64,000 nt of DNA from Sciurus carolinensis (GCF_902686445.1 NC_062215.1:24884750-24948749); one strand, 5' to 3'; counted from the first letter of the stretch, positions 1-11,450 are shown. Made by a program: numbers and translations. Notes: generated by a model from the letters alone, not told the origin.

Positions 1-144
1 ATTAATGTAGTAATTTATAGTTTATAATATATTTCATATATCCCCTGTGTACCTCACATAATCTTCCTAGCCAGTTATTAATTTTTATTTTTATTGATTA
101 ATAAATTGAAATATGGAGAAATAATTTGCCAAAAGTGGAAACAA

Positions 145-325
145 GCCAGGCATGGTGGTGCACACCTGCAATCCCAGTCGAGACTGAGGCAGGAGGATAA
201 CAAGTTCAAGGTGAACTTAGCAAGGCCCTCAATAATTTAGTGAGACTCTATCTCAAAATAAAAATGCTTGGGCATGTAGTTCGGTGGTAGAACTGCCTCT
301 GGGTTCAATTCCCAGTACTAAAACA
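145..325 (+). mobile_element. B1-dID SINE
   Basis: B1 part GCCAGGCATGGTGGTGCACA plus ID part ending GGTTCAATTCCCAGTACT. Confidence 0.8.
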
Positions 326-722
326 GCTCAAATGTCCATTGGCTGATAAATTGATAAACAAAACGTGGTATATTTAAACAATGGAATATTCTTTAGCAAT
401 AAAAAGGAATGAAGTACAGGTATCTACTACAACATGAATGAACCTTGAAAACGTGCTAAGTAAAAGATGCCAGTCACATAAAAGTACGTATTGTATAATT
501 CTATTTATATTAAATGTCCAGAATAGACAAATCTAGAGACATAAAATAGATTAATGGTATCCTGGGGTTAAGGGAAAATGGGGAGTGACTACTACTAATG
601 GGTATGGTGTTTCCTTTGGGAATAAAGAAAATGTAAAATTGACAGCTCTGAGTATACCAAAAAGCATTGAATTGTGCACTTTAAATAAATGTATTTTATG
701 TTACGTGAATTATCTTTCAAGT
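326..722 (+). mobile_element. Old L1 3' end
   Basis: Matches the recalled ORF2 end/3'UTR of ancient mammalian L1 (CAATGGAATATTCTTTAGCA, AATGTCCAGAATAGACAAAT, TTGTGCACTTTAAA). Decayed, no coding capacity. Confidence 0.8.
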
Positions 723-736
723 TGTGTGTGTGTGTA

Positions 737-811
737 GAGTGGTGGGGATTGAACCCAGAGCCTCACGCATGCCAGGCTAGCACTTTACCATTGAACCACA
801 TCTCCAGCCCA
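737..811 (-). mobile_element. ID SINE
   Basis: Antisense ID: GTGGGGATTGAACCCAGAGC to ACATCTCCAGCCC. Confidence 0.8.
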
Positions 812-852
812 TCAAGTTGTTACATTTCTAAAGTTTAAAAAATAACTTACTG

Positions 853-945
853 GACTGGGGATGTGGCTCAGTGGTAGAGTGTCTGCCTGGCATGCATGAA
901 GCTGGGGTTCAATCCCTAGAAACTACAAATAAATAAAGATAGACA
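853..945 (+). mobile_element. ID SINE
   Basis: GACTGGGGATGTGGCTCAGT to TCAATCCCTAGAAACTAC, A-rich tail. Confidence 0.8.
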
Positions 946-1364
946 ACACTGATTTCTGCCTAAAATAATATTTTTTTAAATAACTTACTAAGATTATACA
1001 TGCATGGCAACACTGTTGAACTTGGGCATATTACTCTTAGTTTAACCACTGCCACAACCATTTTAGGTTCTTCCTATTTGGGGCTGGCAGCAGGCTGCAG
1101 TTTCAGTCGCAGTAGAATCAAGATTAACAGAACCAGGGCAATCAGTGGTAGCCCACCATTTGGCCAGCAGCATTAGTGGTTTCTGTTTGGGAATATCTAT
1201 TCTGTGGAGATGGATGTACCCAATAAAGTTAGGGGAAAGAATCATCGGCCCACAAATCCCAGGTAATCCCATTAAGAGATCCAGCCTGCTCTGCCTAATG
1301 TTATTACTTTCTCCCTGTGGAAAGAAAGAATATGACACTACAGGGAACTAAGTTTATTGTTTAC
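946..1364. other. Unassigned single-copy sequence
   Basis: Not recognisable as a repeat. Carries a 91-codon minus-strand frame (1063-1338) with no family resemblance I can name. Confidence 0.3.
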
Positions 1365-1790
1365 TCAGCCAATCAACATTTATTGAGCACTCACAGTGTG
1401 CAGAGCTAGTATCAGGCCAGGATTAAAAAAAAAAGAAGAGGAGGAGGAGGAAAAAGAAAAGTTCCTCTCTTGAGGGATCTAGATTAATGAAGACATTATC
1501 TCTACCCTTAGGGAACTTCAAAACTGCTGAAGGAGTCTTAAGATTTCAGGGGTCTCCCAATCTAATGGGGAAAAGAGATAACCAACATCAAAGTAATTTA
1601 AGAATCTGAAGATAAGGGAATTCATTTTACAAACTGAGGACTTAGGGGCTGTGGGACCTCAGTGTTGATACAGGTTGACTCTAAGTTAATACCTTCTTAC
1701 AGAAGTGTGCTTTGGAAGAAGTAGAGGGACAGAGATGGCAGATAGGGTAAGAATACTCTGTGGTCTCTGCAAAGTGGGAGAGAGAAAAGG
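1365..1790 (-). mobile_element. LINE-2/MIR-like remnant
   Basis: CAACATTTATTGAGCACTCA followed by CTACCCTTAGGGAACTT is the usual antisense L2 opening, interrupted by a purine run at about 1424-1460. Confidence 0.5.
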
Positions 1791-1819
1791 AAGAAGCAGA
1801 CCCAGAATACAAAGGATTT

Positions 1820-2000
1820 TTAAGGGCTAGAATATTTTATTTTTTATTTTTTTGAACTTTCATTATTTTTTTCTTTTCATTAACTTTTTTTGGCTTAAAT
1901 ATTTTTTTAAATTCTTTTCATACATGTGTATAGGGTGATAATGTCTGTCTCAATCTACAACCCTTCCCATTCCCATCTGCCCCATAGAATATTTTAAATA
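1820..2000. mobile_element. Possible L1-derived AT-rich fragment
   Basis: AT-rich run and CATACATGTGTATAGGGTGA resemble L1 3' sequence but are too decayed to place. Confidence 0.3.
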
Positions 2001-2487
2001 GTTCACTTCTATTGTAAATAAGACTCCAGTCTAGTTGAGTCATATCAAAGAAGCCCAGATGAACAAGGGGCAGATGGGGGAGATGGTGGTGATGATAAAG
2101 GAGTGTTCAGAATCCAAGCCTAGAAGACTCCCAGCAATAGGGGCCGGAACACTAAGTAACACTTGTTTTCCCTTTACATCTCTCATCCTGCCTCTCTACC
2201 TTGGATTCCTTTTGTTTCAGTGTAGGCCAACTTTCTTGGTCTCCTGCACTACATGAAGTAGAATGGTTTCTGTTAATAGATCTGGATTTTTAAGCTACCC
2301 TATCTGTTCTCCAAAATGCCAGATTTTGAAAGAATGGGAATCTCTCAGTCCAATTCTAGATTTTCTGAGGGAGGGACTCATTGGCCCAACTAGAGTGGAC
2401 CAGTGCTCTCTCATTGAATCAGCTATGGCCAGGAGGTATACACTGGCCGCCTCTTTAGAAAATTGAAGAGAACACTGTAAAAAGGTA

Positions 2488-3150
2488 CAGGATGGACTAC
2501 CACTCAGCAATAAAAAAGGAATTATTGAGCCAGGCATGGTGGTGCACACCTGTAATCCCAGCAGCTTGGGAGGCTGAAGCAGGAGGACCACAAGTTCAAA
2601 GCCAGCCTCAGCAACTTAGGCCCTAAGCAATTTAACAAGACCCTGTCTCAAAATAAAAAAAAGGGGCTGGGGATGTGGCTTACTGGTTAAGTGCCCCGAG
2701 TTCAATCCTCCCAGTACCAAAAAAAAAAAAAAGGAACTATTGCTACATGCTAGAACTTGGTTGAAATCTCCAGAGAATTATGCTTTAACAAGCATTTAGA
2801 TTGCTTACCATATATTCCATTTATGTAATACTTCTGAAATAAAGAATAGTGATTTAAGCCAAGAAGGGAGGTTATAGGAGGTCTGTGCAAGGGATCCTCA
2901 TGGACATGGCACTGTTCTGTATCTGGATTACACAAAACTATGATGTGACCAAATTGCATAGAACTAAACACACAAGAACAAGTAAACTGGAGAAATCTGA
3001 AGAGTTATGAACTGTATCCATGTTGACCTCTTGTTGTGATATCATAGGCAAGTTTTTAGAGATGTTATCATTGGGGAAAACTAATGGGTACTGCTTTTTA
3101 CAACTGCATGTAAATCTACTATTATCTCAAAAAAAGTTTAAAAGTTTTAT
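2488..3150 (+). mobile_element. Old L1 3' end, split by a SINE
   Basis: L1 tail (CTCAGCAATAAAAAAGGA, then ACATGCTAGAACTTGG) interrupted by the B1-dID SINE at 2530-2733. Confidence 0.7.
2530..2733 (+). mobile_element. B1-dID SINE inside an L1
   Basis: Full dimer with A tail. Flanked by AAGGAATTATTG and AAGGAACTATTG (target-site duplication with one change). Confidence 0.88.
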
Positions 3151-3419
3151 TTAAAAATATGCTCCTTGAACTGCTTCAAAGAACATATTGAGATGAGGGA
3201 ATTATGTCTGTGAGATAAGAGTGTGGTGTCCCTAGTGGGGCACAGCAAGAGAAAGGCTCCCTGTTCAGGACAACCTGTTCTTTTGGTGACTATCAGCATT
3301 CCTTAATTTGTGACATCACTCCAAAATTTGCTTCTGTGGTCACAATGTCACCACCTCTTCTCAGTGTGTGCTCTCTTCCTGTGTCTATTTTTAAAAAGTA
3401 TTTTTATAATTTTTTTATA

Positions 3420-3503
3420 CCTTTATTTTTATGTGGTGCTGAGGATCAAACCTAGTGCCTCACACATACTAGGCAAGCACTCTACCATTGAGCCACAACA
3501 ACA
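3420..3503 (-). mobile_element. ID SINE
   Basis: GTGGTGCTGAGGATCAAACC to CATTGAGCCACAACAA. Confidence 0.75.
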
Positions 3504-3599
3504 GTTCCCTTGTGTCTCTCTTAAAAGGACCCTTGTCATTGACTATAGTAACCGTGTGGGTAAGCTAGGATAAGTGTTTTTCTTCAAGATCTTTAACTT

Positions 3600-3772
3600 G
3601 CTATGTGATGCTTGCCTGTAAGCCCGGTTCCTTGGAAAGCTGAAGAAGAAGGATGGCAAGTTTGAGGCCAGCCTTAGCAATTTAGCAAGATCCAGTATCA
3701 AAATAAGAAATAAAAGTGTTGAGGATGTAGCTCAGTGGTAGAGTGCCCCTGGGCTCAATCCCCAGTATTTGG
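3600..3772 (+). mobile_element. B1-dID SINE, diverged
   Basis: TTTGAGGCCAGCCTTAGCAA, then GATGTAGCTCAGTGGTAGAG. Confidence 0.75.
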
Positions 3773-3824
3773 GGGAGGAAATACTTAACCTACTCACATG
3801 TTTTGACATATACTCTTTCCCTGA

Positions 3825-4050
3825 CCCAGGAACACTCTACCACAGCTATATCCCCAGTCGTTTTTTTTAATTTTGAGACAGGGTCTCACTAAGTTGCCCA
3901 CGCTGTCCTTGAACTTATGAGCCTCCTGCCTCAGCCTCTCCAGTTGCCTGTAATCTCAGCTCACACAAAAGGATCAGTTGGGCCCAAGAGTTTGAAACTA
4001 CCTGGGCAACTTAGCGAGAATCCCATCTCAAAAAAAAAAAAAAAAAAAGA
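3825..4050. mobile_element. Two abutting SINE pieces in opposite orientation
   Basis: Antisense B1-dID at 3825-3950 (ACAGGGTCTCACTAAGTTGC) followed by sense B1 at 3950-4050 (GTAATCTCAGCTCACAC, TGGGCAACTTAGCGAGA) with an A tail. Confidence 0.65.
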
Positions 4051-4628
4051 CTAGGATTCTGACTCAGACAACCAACATAGACACTATGGGAAGAGATTTT
4101 AGAGTACGAGTTTTAAGCATGTCCAGTTTGAGGGGCTTGCAGACAGGGATGGGATGGTGGGCAACTGGATAAATGTTTCAGCAAAGGACTGGTCTGGAGC
4201 TGCAAGTTGTCATTGATGTAACCAGGTTGGTTATGGTTAGTTCAAAATAGCAAAAACCTTCAAAAGTACAATCTATGCTTCTTCTCAAAGTACACATTCC
4301 CTCTGTATGACAGCTCAGACCAAAACAACCTTATTTCCCAGTTAGATTACAACAACCTTGTCCCCCAGCTAAATTAAAACAACCTTGCCTCCCGGCTAAA
4401 TTGAGGACACCATGATCTGCCAACCTTCAACCTCCAGAACAAACATGTCACTAGATTTTCTGAGAAACCACCCCCACCGCAGTGTTTAACAGTGAAAAGC
4501 TTTTACTATTATTAATAAAGGGCAAAGAAAGCAATTTATAGTTAATATTTAGTCTTTTATTTCATTTAATGGAAGACTACAATCTTATTTTGATTCTCAA
4601 AGAATTAGACTAAACATAGGAAAAAAAG
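4051..4628. other. No gene seen
   Basis: Single-copy-looking sequence apart from the 27-base tandem repeat at 4324-4404. Confidence 0.4.
4324..4404 (+). repeat. 27-base unit, three imperfect tandem copies
   Basis: Three units begin AACAACCTT at 4324, 4351 and 4378, each followed by a pyrimidine-rich stretch and GCTAAATT or GTTAGATT. Confidence 0.85.
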
Positions 4629-4725
4629 GGCTGGGGAGATAGCTCAGTTGGTAGAGTGCTTGCCTTGCAAGCACAAGGCCCTGGGTTTGATCCCCAGCAC
4701 CGCAAAAAAAAAAAAAAAAAAAAAA
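4629..4725 (+). mobile_element. ID SINE
   Basis: Near-consensus: GGGCTGGGGAGATAGCTCAG to GATCCCCAGCACCGC, then about 21 A. Confidence 0.92.
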
Positions 4726-5929
4726 GCCTATTATTAAAAAAAAAAAAAGAAAAAACAAATTATATTTATAACTAAACTAAATATTTTTATTATATAAAGT
4801 ATCTCTAGAATCAACTATTAAAACTAGGAAAGCAACAAAGGCTAAACACTGCATCCAAGCTCAGAGGAATTCCTCTTTATCCATCTATATTTAGAAATTA
4901 TTATACTAAAGTAATCACAGACGCCTTTTAACTTGAGCATAGCTACAATTGTTTATTTTCATATATATTATCTATGTATTACTACTAAATTTTTGTTGTG
5001 TACTATTTTGTGTCCCAATACAATAAAACCTTCCCAATGTTTTTCAAATAAGTTTCTAATGATATATTGATTATAATATTAAAAAGCAACTACACATGGA
5101 GACATGCCACACCTATGGTCCCCAAGTGGGAGGATGATCAACAGAACCGTGTCAAGTGTTGAGTCCTCTACTCCAACAGAACCGTGTCTAGTGTCGGAGT
5201 GGTAGGAAATAGATGCGGCAGAGAGCATGTGCAGAGGGCAACCTCTAGACCTGAGGGGCGTTCTATGGCACCTCCCTCGGAAGCTGCTGCACTCATTTGG
5301 CCTGTACAAACACCAGGCTCTTTTCACTGAGTCAACATTTCACATCCGTTGTCAGGGGCTGATCCATCTTCCACATCTGCTCTCTGGGCTGTGTTCTTTG
5401 CTCTGTGGGTTCCCCAGGGCTTTCTCTGCCTTGACACTTCTTGGTGCTGATTCATTTCTCCTTTTTAAATCCTCTAACTTTTGCTTGAGCCAATAATCTC
5501 AAGTCACAAGTAAGCCCCTCCTCTTTGGAAGCTTCCTTCCCTGGCTCCTGAACATAGAGCAGCCTGGTAAACGTGTGCCCCAGCCTGCACTCAGTGCCCC
5601 TGGCCTGGTCTTCAACCAGCACAACCCTGTCTCTGCCATTCCCTTCCGTGCTTTCATAATGAAATGGCCAATTACCCAGGATCTGCCAGAGGGGTCAGAA
5701 TGTCCTGCTGCCACCCTGTTACCCAACTCCTGCTTCCTGCTGTCAGCCTGTGGAGCCCTGGGGACCCATTCATTTGAATACCATCTCAACACAGACCAGG
5801 AAGAGAAAACCAATACAAAAAGATGACAAAATATACCACAAAGGATAACTAGACATTGTTCCCAAGATTGGTGATTTTGCTCATGATCATTGATTAGTCA
5901 AGGCAACCAATTGCTTATTTTTTATTTAA
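4726..5929. other. Unassigned intergenic sequence
   Basis: First half AT-rich. From 5080 to 5830 it is GC-richer, with overlapping open frames of 70-104 codons on both strands but no recognisable protein or splice pattern. Could be a decayed LTR or single-copy DNA. Confidence 0.35.
5139..5200 (+). repeat. Short direct duplication
   Basis: CAACAGAACCGTGTC at 5139-5153 and 5174-5188, each followed by a related AGTGT-GAGT stretch; period 35. Confidence 0.85.
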
Positions 5930-5989
5930 TTTTGGTACTAAGGGTTGAACTGAGGAGGACTTTACCACTGAGTTACATCCCCAGCCCTT

Positions 5990-6022
<33 letters not shown>

Positions 6023-6215
6023 GGTGCTGGGGATCGAACCCAGGGCTCTGTGCTTGCAAGGCAAGCACTCTACCGACTGAGCTATCTCCCCAGCCCCATT
6101 TTTTATTATTTTGAGACAGAGTCTCGCTAAGCTGTCCAGGGGGGCCTTCAACTTGCAAGTTTCCTGCCTCAGCCTCCTGAATCACTGGAATTACAGGCCT
6201 GAGCCAACAAACCCA
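5930..6215 (-). mobile_element. B1-dID SINE with a nested ID
   Basis: Outer antisense dimer: ID part at 5930-5986, B1 part at 6105-6215. A younger antisense ID with a long T run occupies 5992-6096, in the A-rich linker of the older one. Confidence 0.85.
5992..6096 (-). mobile_element. ID SINE nested in a B1-dID
   Basis: T run, then GCGGTGCTGGGGATCGAACC to CTATCTCCCCAGCCC. Confidence 0.9.
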
Positions 6216-6354
6216 GCAGTATTTATTTCTCTTTCAATGTTTGCCTGTCTTGTTCCTCTAACCATCTCCCAAAAATAGGAACAAACTTTGTTCTGTGTCC
6301 CATTTCCTCGATATAAATTTCTGGCCCCCAGAATTATCAATGATTATTTAAACC

Positions 6355-6470
6355 CAATATATATTGAGCACTTACTATAAGTATTACCCCCTTTTATAGA
6401 TGAGGGAGCGACAGCTGAGCAAGGCTGGGGACTCACTGGAGGTTGCACAGCTACTGGAGGCCAGTCTGGA
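6355..6470 (-). mobile_element. MIR
   Basis: Antisense MIR: ATTGAGCACTTACTATAAGT, CCCTTTTATAGATGAGG, GGTTGCACAGCTACTGG. Confidence 0.7.
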
Positions 6471-7539
6471 TCAGCGTGCAGAGGTTAGCAATATGCCATT
6501 TGGGGAAATGGAGATCCCAGCTATGGAGGAATGGGAGGGATGGGGTGGAGCTTGAGGCTAACTTGCACCCACTCATCCATTTTGTCCTCTCTGCAATAAA
6601 GTTCATAGTCCAGGAAATTCCCTGCAAGTGACAATGACTCTTAACACTTCCCTGAAGATAAGAATTGCTTTGCCAGAGCCTCCCTCACCACCTGCCATCT
6701 CCTCGGCTGATGTTCAGTAACTCTTTCTTTGCCAGTTTTCTGGACTTCCAGCTTACCCTCAGGCAGGACATATCCTCTCAAAGAAAATCCCATCCCCTAC
6801 CACCAGCCAAGTCATATCTGCTGCCTCACTGAGCCCCACCTCTCTTGTTTTCTTCCTTCCTTCCTTCCTTCCAGGGTTTTTTGCAGTCAGCTCCTGTTCA
6901 GCCAGAGAAGCAACTGTTTGTGTTAACCAGTGGGGAGAGCTGAGTCAAGTCCAAGCGATGTATTTAAAACAAATGTACTCAAATCTAGGAAACAACTGTA
7001 AGTGGAGGTCTTGGGAATGTAGGCGCTCTATCTGGCAGTGTTCATCGACTGTCATGAACACAAGAAGGTAAACAGACCAGCCGGTGGCCAGGGCATCTCA
7101 CCCAGGACCCTCCTCCAGCAATGACTCTACCCCAGATGAAACCCTCTCTTGGGAAGAGAGTGAGCTTTCACAATGCGCTCAAGGTTCCACACCCTTTGTG
7201 GTTGGGAAATTCTTCCGTAGCCAACTTCAGTCTCTCTTAATTCATCCTGAACAACAGGATTATTTTTGCTGTTATTTCCCCAACTACTACATAAAACCTC
7301 CTTTTCTTGTATTATTGTTTTTCTGAGTTAACTTTTTTTATTGTGGGAAGAACATTTAACAAGATCTACTGTCTTAAAATTTGAAGCATAACGTATCCTT
7401 TAATTTGGATAAAATAATAGACATTAAGTGCTTGGGGGCCTAGTTACTTTGTATTTGGTCATTTTGGTCCCTGTAACAAATATTAATCACGGAATTATGA
7501 GTAAACATGAAAGGCATAATTAATACATCCATTAAACAG
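6471..7539. other. No gene seen
   Basis: SINE-free single-copy-looking stretch; short (TTCC)n at about 6853-6872. Open frames up to 80 codons without recognisable content. Confidence 0.4.
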
Positions 7540-7640
7540 ATGGAACACCAAGGTTTGGAGGTTGAGTCAATTACTCAAGGTCATATAGTTATAGAGTTAG
7601 AGTTCAATTTCAGGTAGTTCAATTTCAGAGTTCATGTGCT
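7540..7640 (-). mobile_element. MIR
   Basis: Antisense MIR 3' half: AACAGATGGAACACCAAGGT, TCAAGGTCATATAGTTA. Confidence 0.55.
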
Positions 7641-7949
7641 TAATTATAAATGTGTCCCCTTACAGGTTTCCTTTCTCTAAAGGCTGATTCTACTTCCACA
7701 AGCCTATCCTAGAACTGGTCCCAAAAACCTTGAATTCTTTTAGGGACCAGAGTCCTAGGTGATCTTTCCATCACTTCATCTAATTTCTGACCAACTCCAC
7801 ATTGGCCCTCACTCATCTCTTTCTCAACAAAGTGGTTACTAATCCTAACTGGAGGACTGAACAGCAGTCTAGCAGACCAGTGGTGCTGGTCACAGAAAAA
7901 AAGGAACCATTATTTGCAAAAACACTTTGACAAAATATCTTTTAAGTAG

Positions 7950-8030
7950 GCTGGGAGTGTAGTTCAGTGGTCAGACACCTGCCTAGCCTGCATGAGGTCC
8001 TGGTTCAATCCCCAACACAGACCAAAAAAT
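7950..8030 (+). mobile_element. ID SINE
   Basis: GGCTGGGAGTGTAGTTCAGT to GGTTCAATCCCCAACAC. Confidence 0.8.
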
Positions 8031-8194
8031 TGAAAAAATAAAACAAAACATTTTTAAATGTTCTATGATGCTGTCGGCATTCACTCAACATTGAATTTCT
8101 CCTGAGGAAACATCAGAGGAAATACTATGAACCTTAGTTGAATTTTCTTCCAAGTTTTACCTCTTCTTTCCATAGAGTAGATAGACTAGTAATA

Positions 8195-8385
8195 AGTCAT
8201 CCTGGTCAAGAGCCCAGACCCTGGAACCAGACTGTCTGGTGTCAACCTTAGATAAGCTACTTAACTTCTCGTGGCTTTGATTTCCCTATTCATAAAATTA
8301 TGGTGATCATTATAGTCCCCACTTCAGTCAAATGAGTTAAAATATATAAAGCCTAACATCTGGCCACTTAACAGTGCGGTGAAAT
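8195..8385 (+). mobile_element. MIR
   Basis: GAGCCCAGACCCTGGAACCA, GATAAGCTACTTAACTTCTC, ATTTCCCTATTCATAAAAT follow the MIR order. Confidence 0.75.
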
Positions 8386-8394
8386 TTGGCAGGC

Positions 8395-8640
8395 CATTTT
8401 GAAAGAGGGTATGATGATGTAATTAGGAGCCCTGAGTTCAAAGTCAGACAGCCTTGTCCTTCAATCCTGACTCTCATTCAATAACTTGATTAACTCTCTG
8501 AATCTCAGTCTCCTTGTCTGTAAAATGAGCCTAATAACGTTGACTTCTGATTAGGGTTACTGAGAAGATGAAATGAGACAATACACAGTGTCTGGCTCCA
8601 GTGGGCACTCAGTAAGTGGTCCTTGCTATTATCATGATCA
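8395..8640 (+). mobile_element. MIR (second, head-to-tail with previous)
   Basis: CTCTGAATCTCAGTCTCCTT, GTCTGTAAAATGAGCC, TGGGCACTCAGTAAGTGG. Lies right after another MIR in the same orientation. Confidence 0.75.
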
Positions 8641-9763
8641 ACCCTCTGAACTTCAGTTCCTTTATGTGTAAACAGGACACAGTAACACTCCAGGAATTCT
8701 CTAAGTCTGGAAGCACGTGCCCTCTGTTTTCTTTTTCCTTTTTTCCTACTCTTTTAGGATGCTCCACCTACTCTGCTCCCTGTGCCACATTGACTCACTT
8801 CACGAGGTTCACTCAAAACACTGACTCTTCCCAGGAGTCGCCCTGGATGTGCACCAGTACATTAGAGTCCCTGACTGGTTGTGACTGAATTCAGACTTCA
8901 TTGAATCTGCTCTCACCTCCTCTCCATTCCATTCCCTGAACCAGGAGTTCCAGAGGACATTCAGTGCCTCTCCAGCACAGGAACTTTAATGGATGAAATA
9001 CCTCTCCCCTCCCATCTTACCTTGAGATCAAGGGCAGCCTCCTGGACTTGGTTCCCGGCTCCAGCAGGAACAGGGGGATGACAGTCTCAGACTCACCACC
9101 ACATGCTTAAGCTAATCATGAGCGGTGCCTTGAGCCCTCTGCTGGGGAATCTGCAGCTCAACTTTATACTCCATCCTGTTCACTCCCTCTCAGAGCCTTT
9201 TCAAGGGCCACAAGGGCCCCTCATCACTTTAGAGGTGCCCTCATCATGTCAAAAATATTGAAACGCTCTCACATCCCACATGAAATGTAATTTCTACTTA
9301 AACTATATACAAGTTGCAGTTGATTGGATGATATTTTGTTCTGTGCTTATTCATTTTAATATTCATACAATTCCATATTGCAATTTTCTTTTTTCATTTT
9401 AAAACAAATTACCTTTCTCCAGGTTTTAATCATAGTCCCTTGGCTTTGAAGCTCTGTGTCTAAGAGCCGGGCCAGCAGTGCCTCCAATGCTTAAGGCATC
9501 TTGAGTAGATGCCCCAGTCCCACAGTTTGTCAACTCCAGAGCTCATCTGGACTGTGCCCACTGGACTGCCACTGTTTGTCCACCCATCCAACTATCCATC
9601 CTTCTATCCATCCATCCATCCATCCAAGCAGCTAGGATAAAAAAAGCAATTTGGGTGGAGACTAGAGGAGCCAAGTATGGGGTGAGACTGCCCTCTAGAG
9701 ATTGCTCTGTGAAGGTGCAGGCAAGAAGCCCCCCTCTTTCAGGCTAAGATCAATCCCCTACAA
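8641..9763. other. No gene seen
   Basis: SINE-free stretch with one 90-codon frame (8616-8888) and no recognisable family. Confidence 0.4.
9595..9625 (+). repeat. (CCAT)n microsatellite
   Basis: About seven CCAT units, with related CCAT-rich sequence on both sides. Confidence 0.85.
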
Positions 9764-9779
9764 CTCACTCACATTTCTT

Positions 9780-10063
9780 TTCCTCCCTCCTTCCTTCCTT
9801 CCTTCCTTCCTTCCTTCCTTCCTTCCTTCCTTCCTTCCTTCCTTTTTTCCTTCCTTCCTTCCGTTTCTTTCTTTCTTGTACCAGGATTGAACCCCAGGAT
9901 GCTTAACCACTGAGCCACTTCCCCAGTCCTTTTTATCTTAGGACAGGATCTTGCTAAGTTGCTTAGGACCTCACTAAGTTGCTGAGGCTGGCTTTGAACT
10001 TGCCATCCTCCTACCTCAGTCTCCCGAGTCACTAGGATTACAGGTGTGGGCCACCGCGCCCAG
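9780..10063 (-). mobile_element. B1-dID SINE whose tail became a TTCC microsatellite
   Basis: Antisense dimer 9877-10063. The stretch where its A tail should be (9781-9876) is almost pure (CTTC)n. The 16-base duplication CTCACTCACATTTCTT lies at 9764-9779 and 10064-10079, enclosing SINE plus microsatellite. Confidence 0.92.
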
Positions 10064-10579
10064 CTCACTCACATTTCTTGAACATCATACATGCTCTGGG
10101 AACAATGGGTAAATACCTCTAGGAATCACCATTTGAGAGCAGCAACTCTGACACTTAAGTACATGATTACAACTCAGTACAATGAGTACTGGAATAGAAG
10201 GGTGCACCAAGTCCCACAGCAGTAGTGGGAAAAGAGACTACATTTGGGGAAAGAGGCGAAGGCATCATGGGAAAGTGACATTCAAGCTGAACTGTGAAGG
10301 ATGTGCGTGAGTTTTCCAGGCAGTCCTGGAGGGGAAAGGCCTCCTGGGCAGGGGGGAGCACGGTAGAAGTGCAGGCTTACCAAGGGCGGGGGTAATGAGA
10401 GGTGCGGTAAAACTGGAGAAGTCATGGTACTACACAGTCAAGACCTATCTAGGAGGCAGGTGGGACCAGATGGTGAGAAGACTCTCAAGTCAAAGCCTCC
10501 CCCATGCCCAAGAATGAAGTTAGTATTCATTAGAAGGTAGTAGTATTGATTAGAAAGCTGTAAGCTCTTAGGGGTTGGA

Positions 10580-11320
10580 ATGAGGGTATTGATTCATTCA
10601 TTCAATAGGTATTTACTGAGCAAGCACCCACGTGCCAGGAACTTTTTTAAGCACAGAGAACAAAACAGACAACAATCCCTTAAGGAGCTTATATTGCAGA
10701 AGGTATAAAAAGGATAAATAAAACACAGAACAAATACTGACATTTGTTTGTTTAGTGGAATAGAACAGTATGCTAAAAAGTGCTAAGTGTAGTGCTCTGG
10801 AGGAAATAACACAGCAGGGTAAGAAGTTTTGGGAGAGTAGGGAAATGGCGATTTTAAACATGGAGGTTAGACAGGCCTTAAGGAAAGGGCAAGATTGGAA
10901 CAAGACGTGAAAACAACCAGGCAGTGAGTCACACAGATATAAAGAGGAAGAGCAAGAACAGGTCAGGGGTGTCCTATTCCAGGTGGGGGGGGCAGGAGCA
11001 GAGTATCCAGGGGAAAGTCTAAGGCGAGGTCAAGAGGCAATGGGGAGCAAGGACGATTTTGACTTTTACTCCTAGAGAAATGGGAGGCCATTTCAGGACT
11101 TTAAGCACCAGAGTGATATATTTATATCTTAAAGGGATCTCTCTGGCTGCTCAATTGAAGATGGATGAGAAGGAAGTTAGTAAAATTCTGGCAGTCCATG
11201 GAAGGTCTCTGGGGTTAGCCACGTGAGAAAATGAAGGGGTGCAGGCAGGAGCCATGAGGCTGGAGGTTGGAGAGGCGATCAGGTCCTGGATGTATTTAGA
11301 AAGCAGAACTCCAATGGTTT
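10580..11320 (-). mobile_element. LINE-2 3' region
   Basis: Opens with ATTCATTCATTCAATAGGTA and TTTACTGAGCAAGC, then GAACAAAACAGACAACAATC and, later, GGGATCTCTCTGGCTGCTCA. These follow in the order I recall for antisense L2. Confidence 0.75.
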
Positions 11321-11339
11321 CCTAGGATTAAAAGTAATG

Positions 11340-11450
11340 GGTAAGTGGGCTGTGACCCCTGGTTCAGGGGTAGAGCACTTGCCTAGCATGTGTGAGGCAC
11401 CACATAAAAATAAATAAACAAAATAAAGGTATGTCTGTCTACAACTAAAA
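11340..11450 (+). mobile_element. ID SINE with extended 3' unit
   Basis: ID core (GGTAGAGCACTTGCCTAGCA) followed by ACCACATAAAAATAAATAAA, then AGGTATGTCTGTCTACAAC, a longer tail shared with 43788-43933 (antisense). Confidence 0.75.

Noticed and set aside
4629..4705. tRNA-Ala gene-like sequence with A and B boxes (and many similar copies)
   Set aside because: The copies end in poly(A), carry target-site duplications and occur dozens of times: they are ID SINEs, not tRNA genes.
9769..10068. 99-codon minus-strand frame ending in Lys/Glu/Gly repeats
   Set aside because: Translation of an antisense B1-dID and its (AAGG)n tail.
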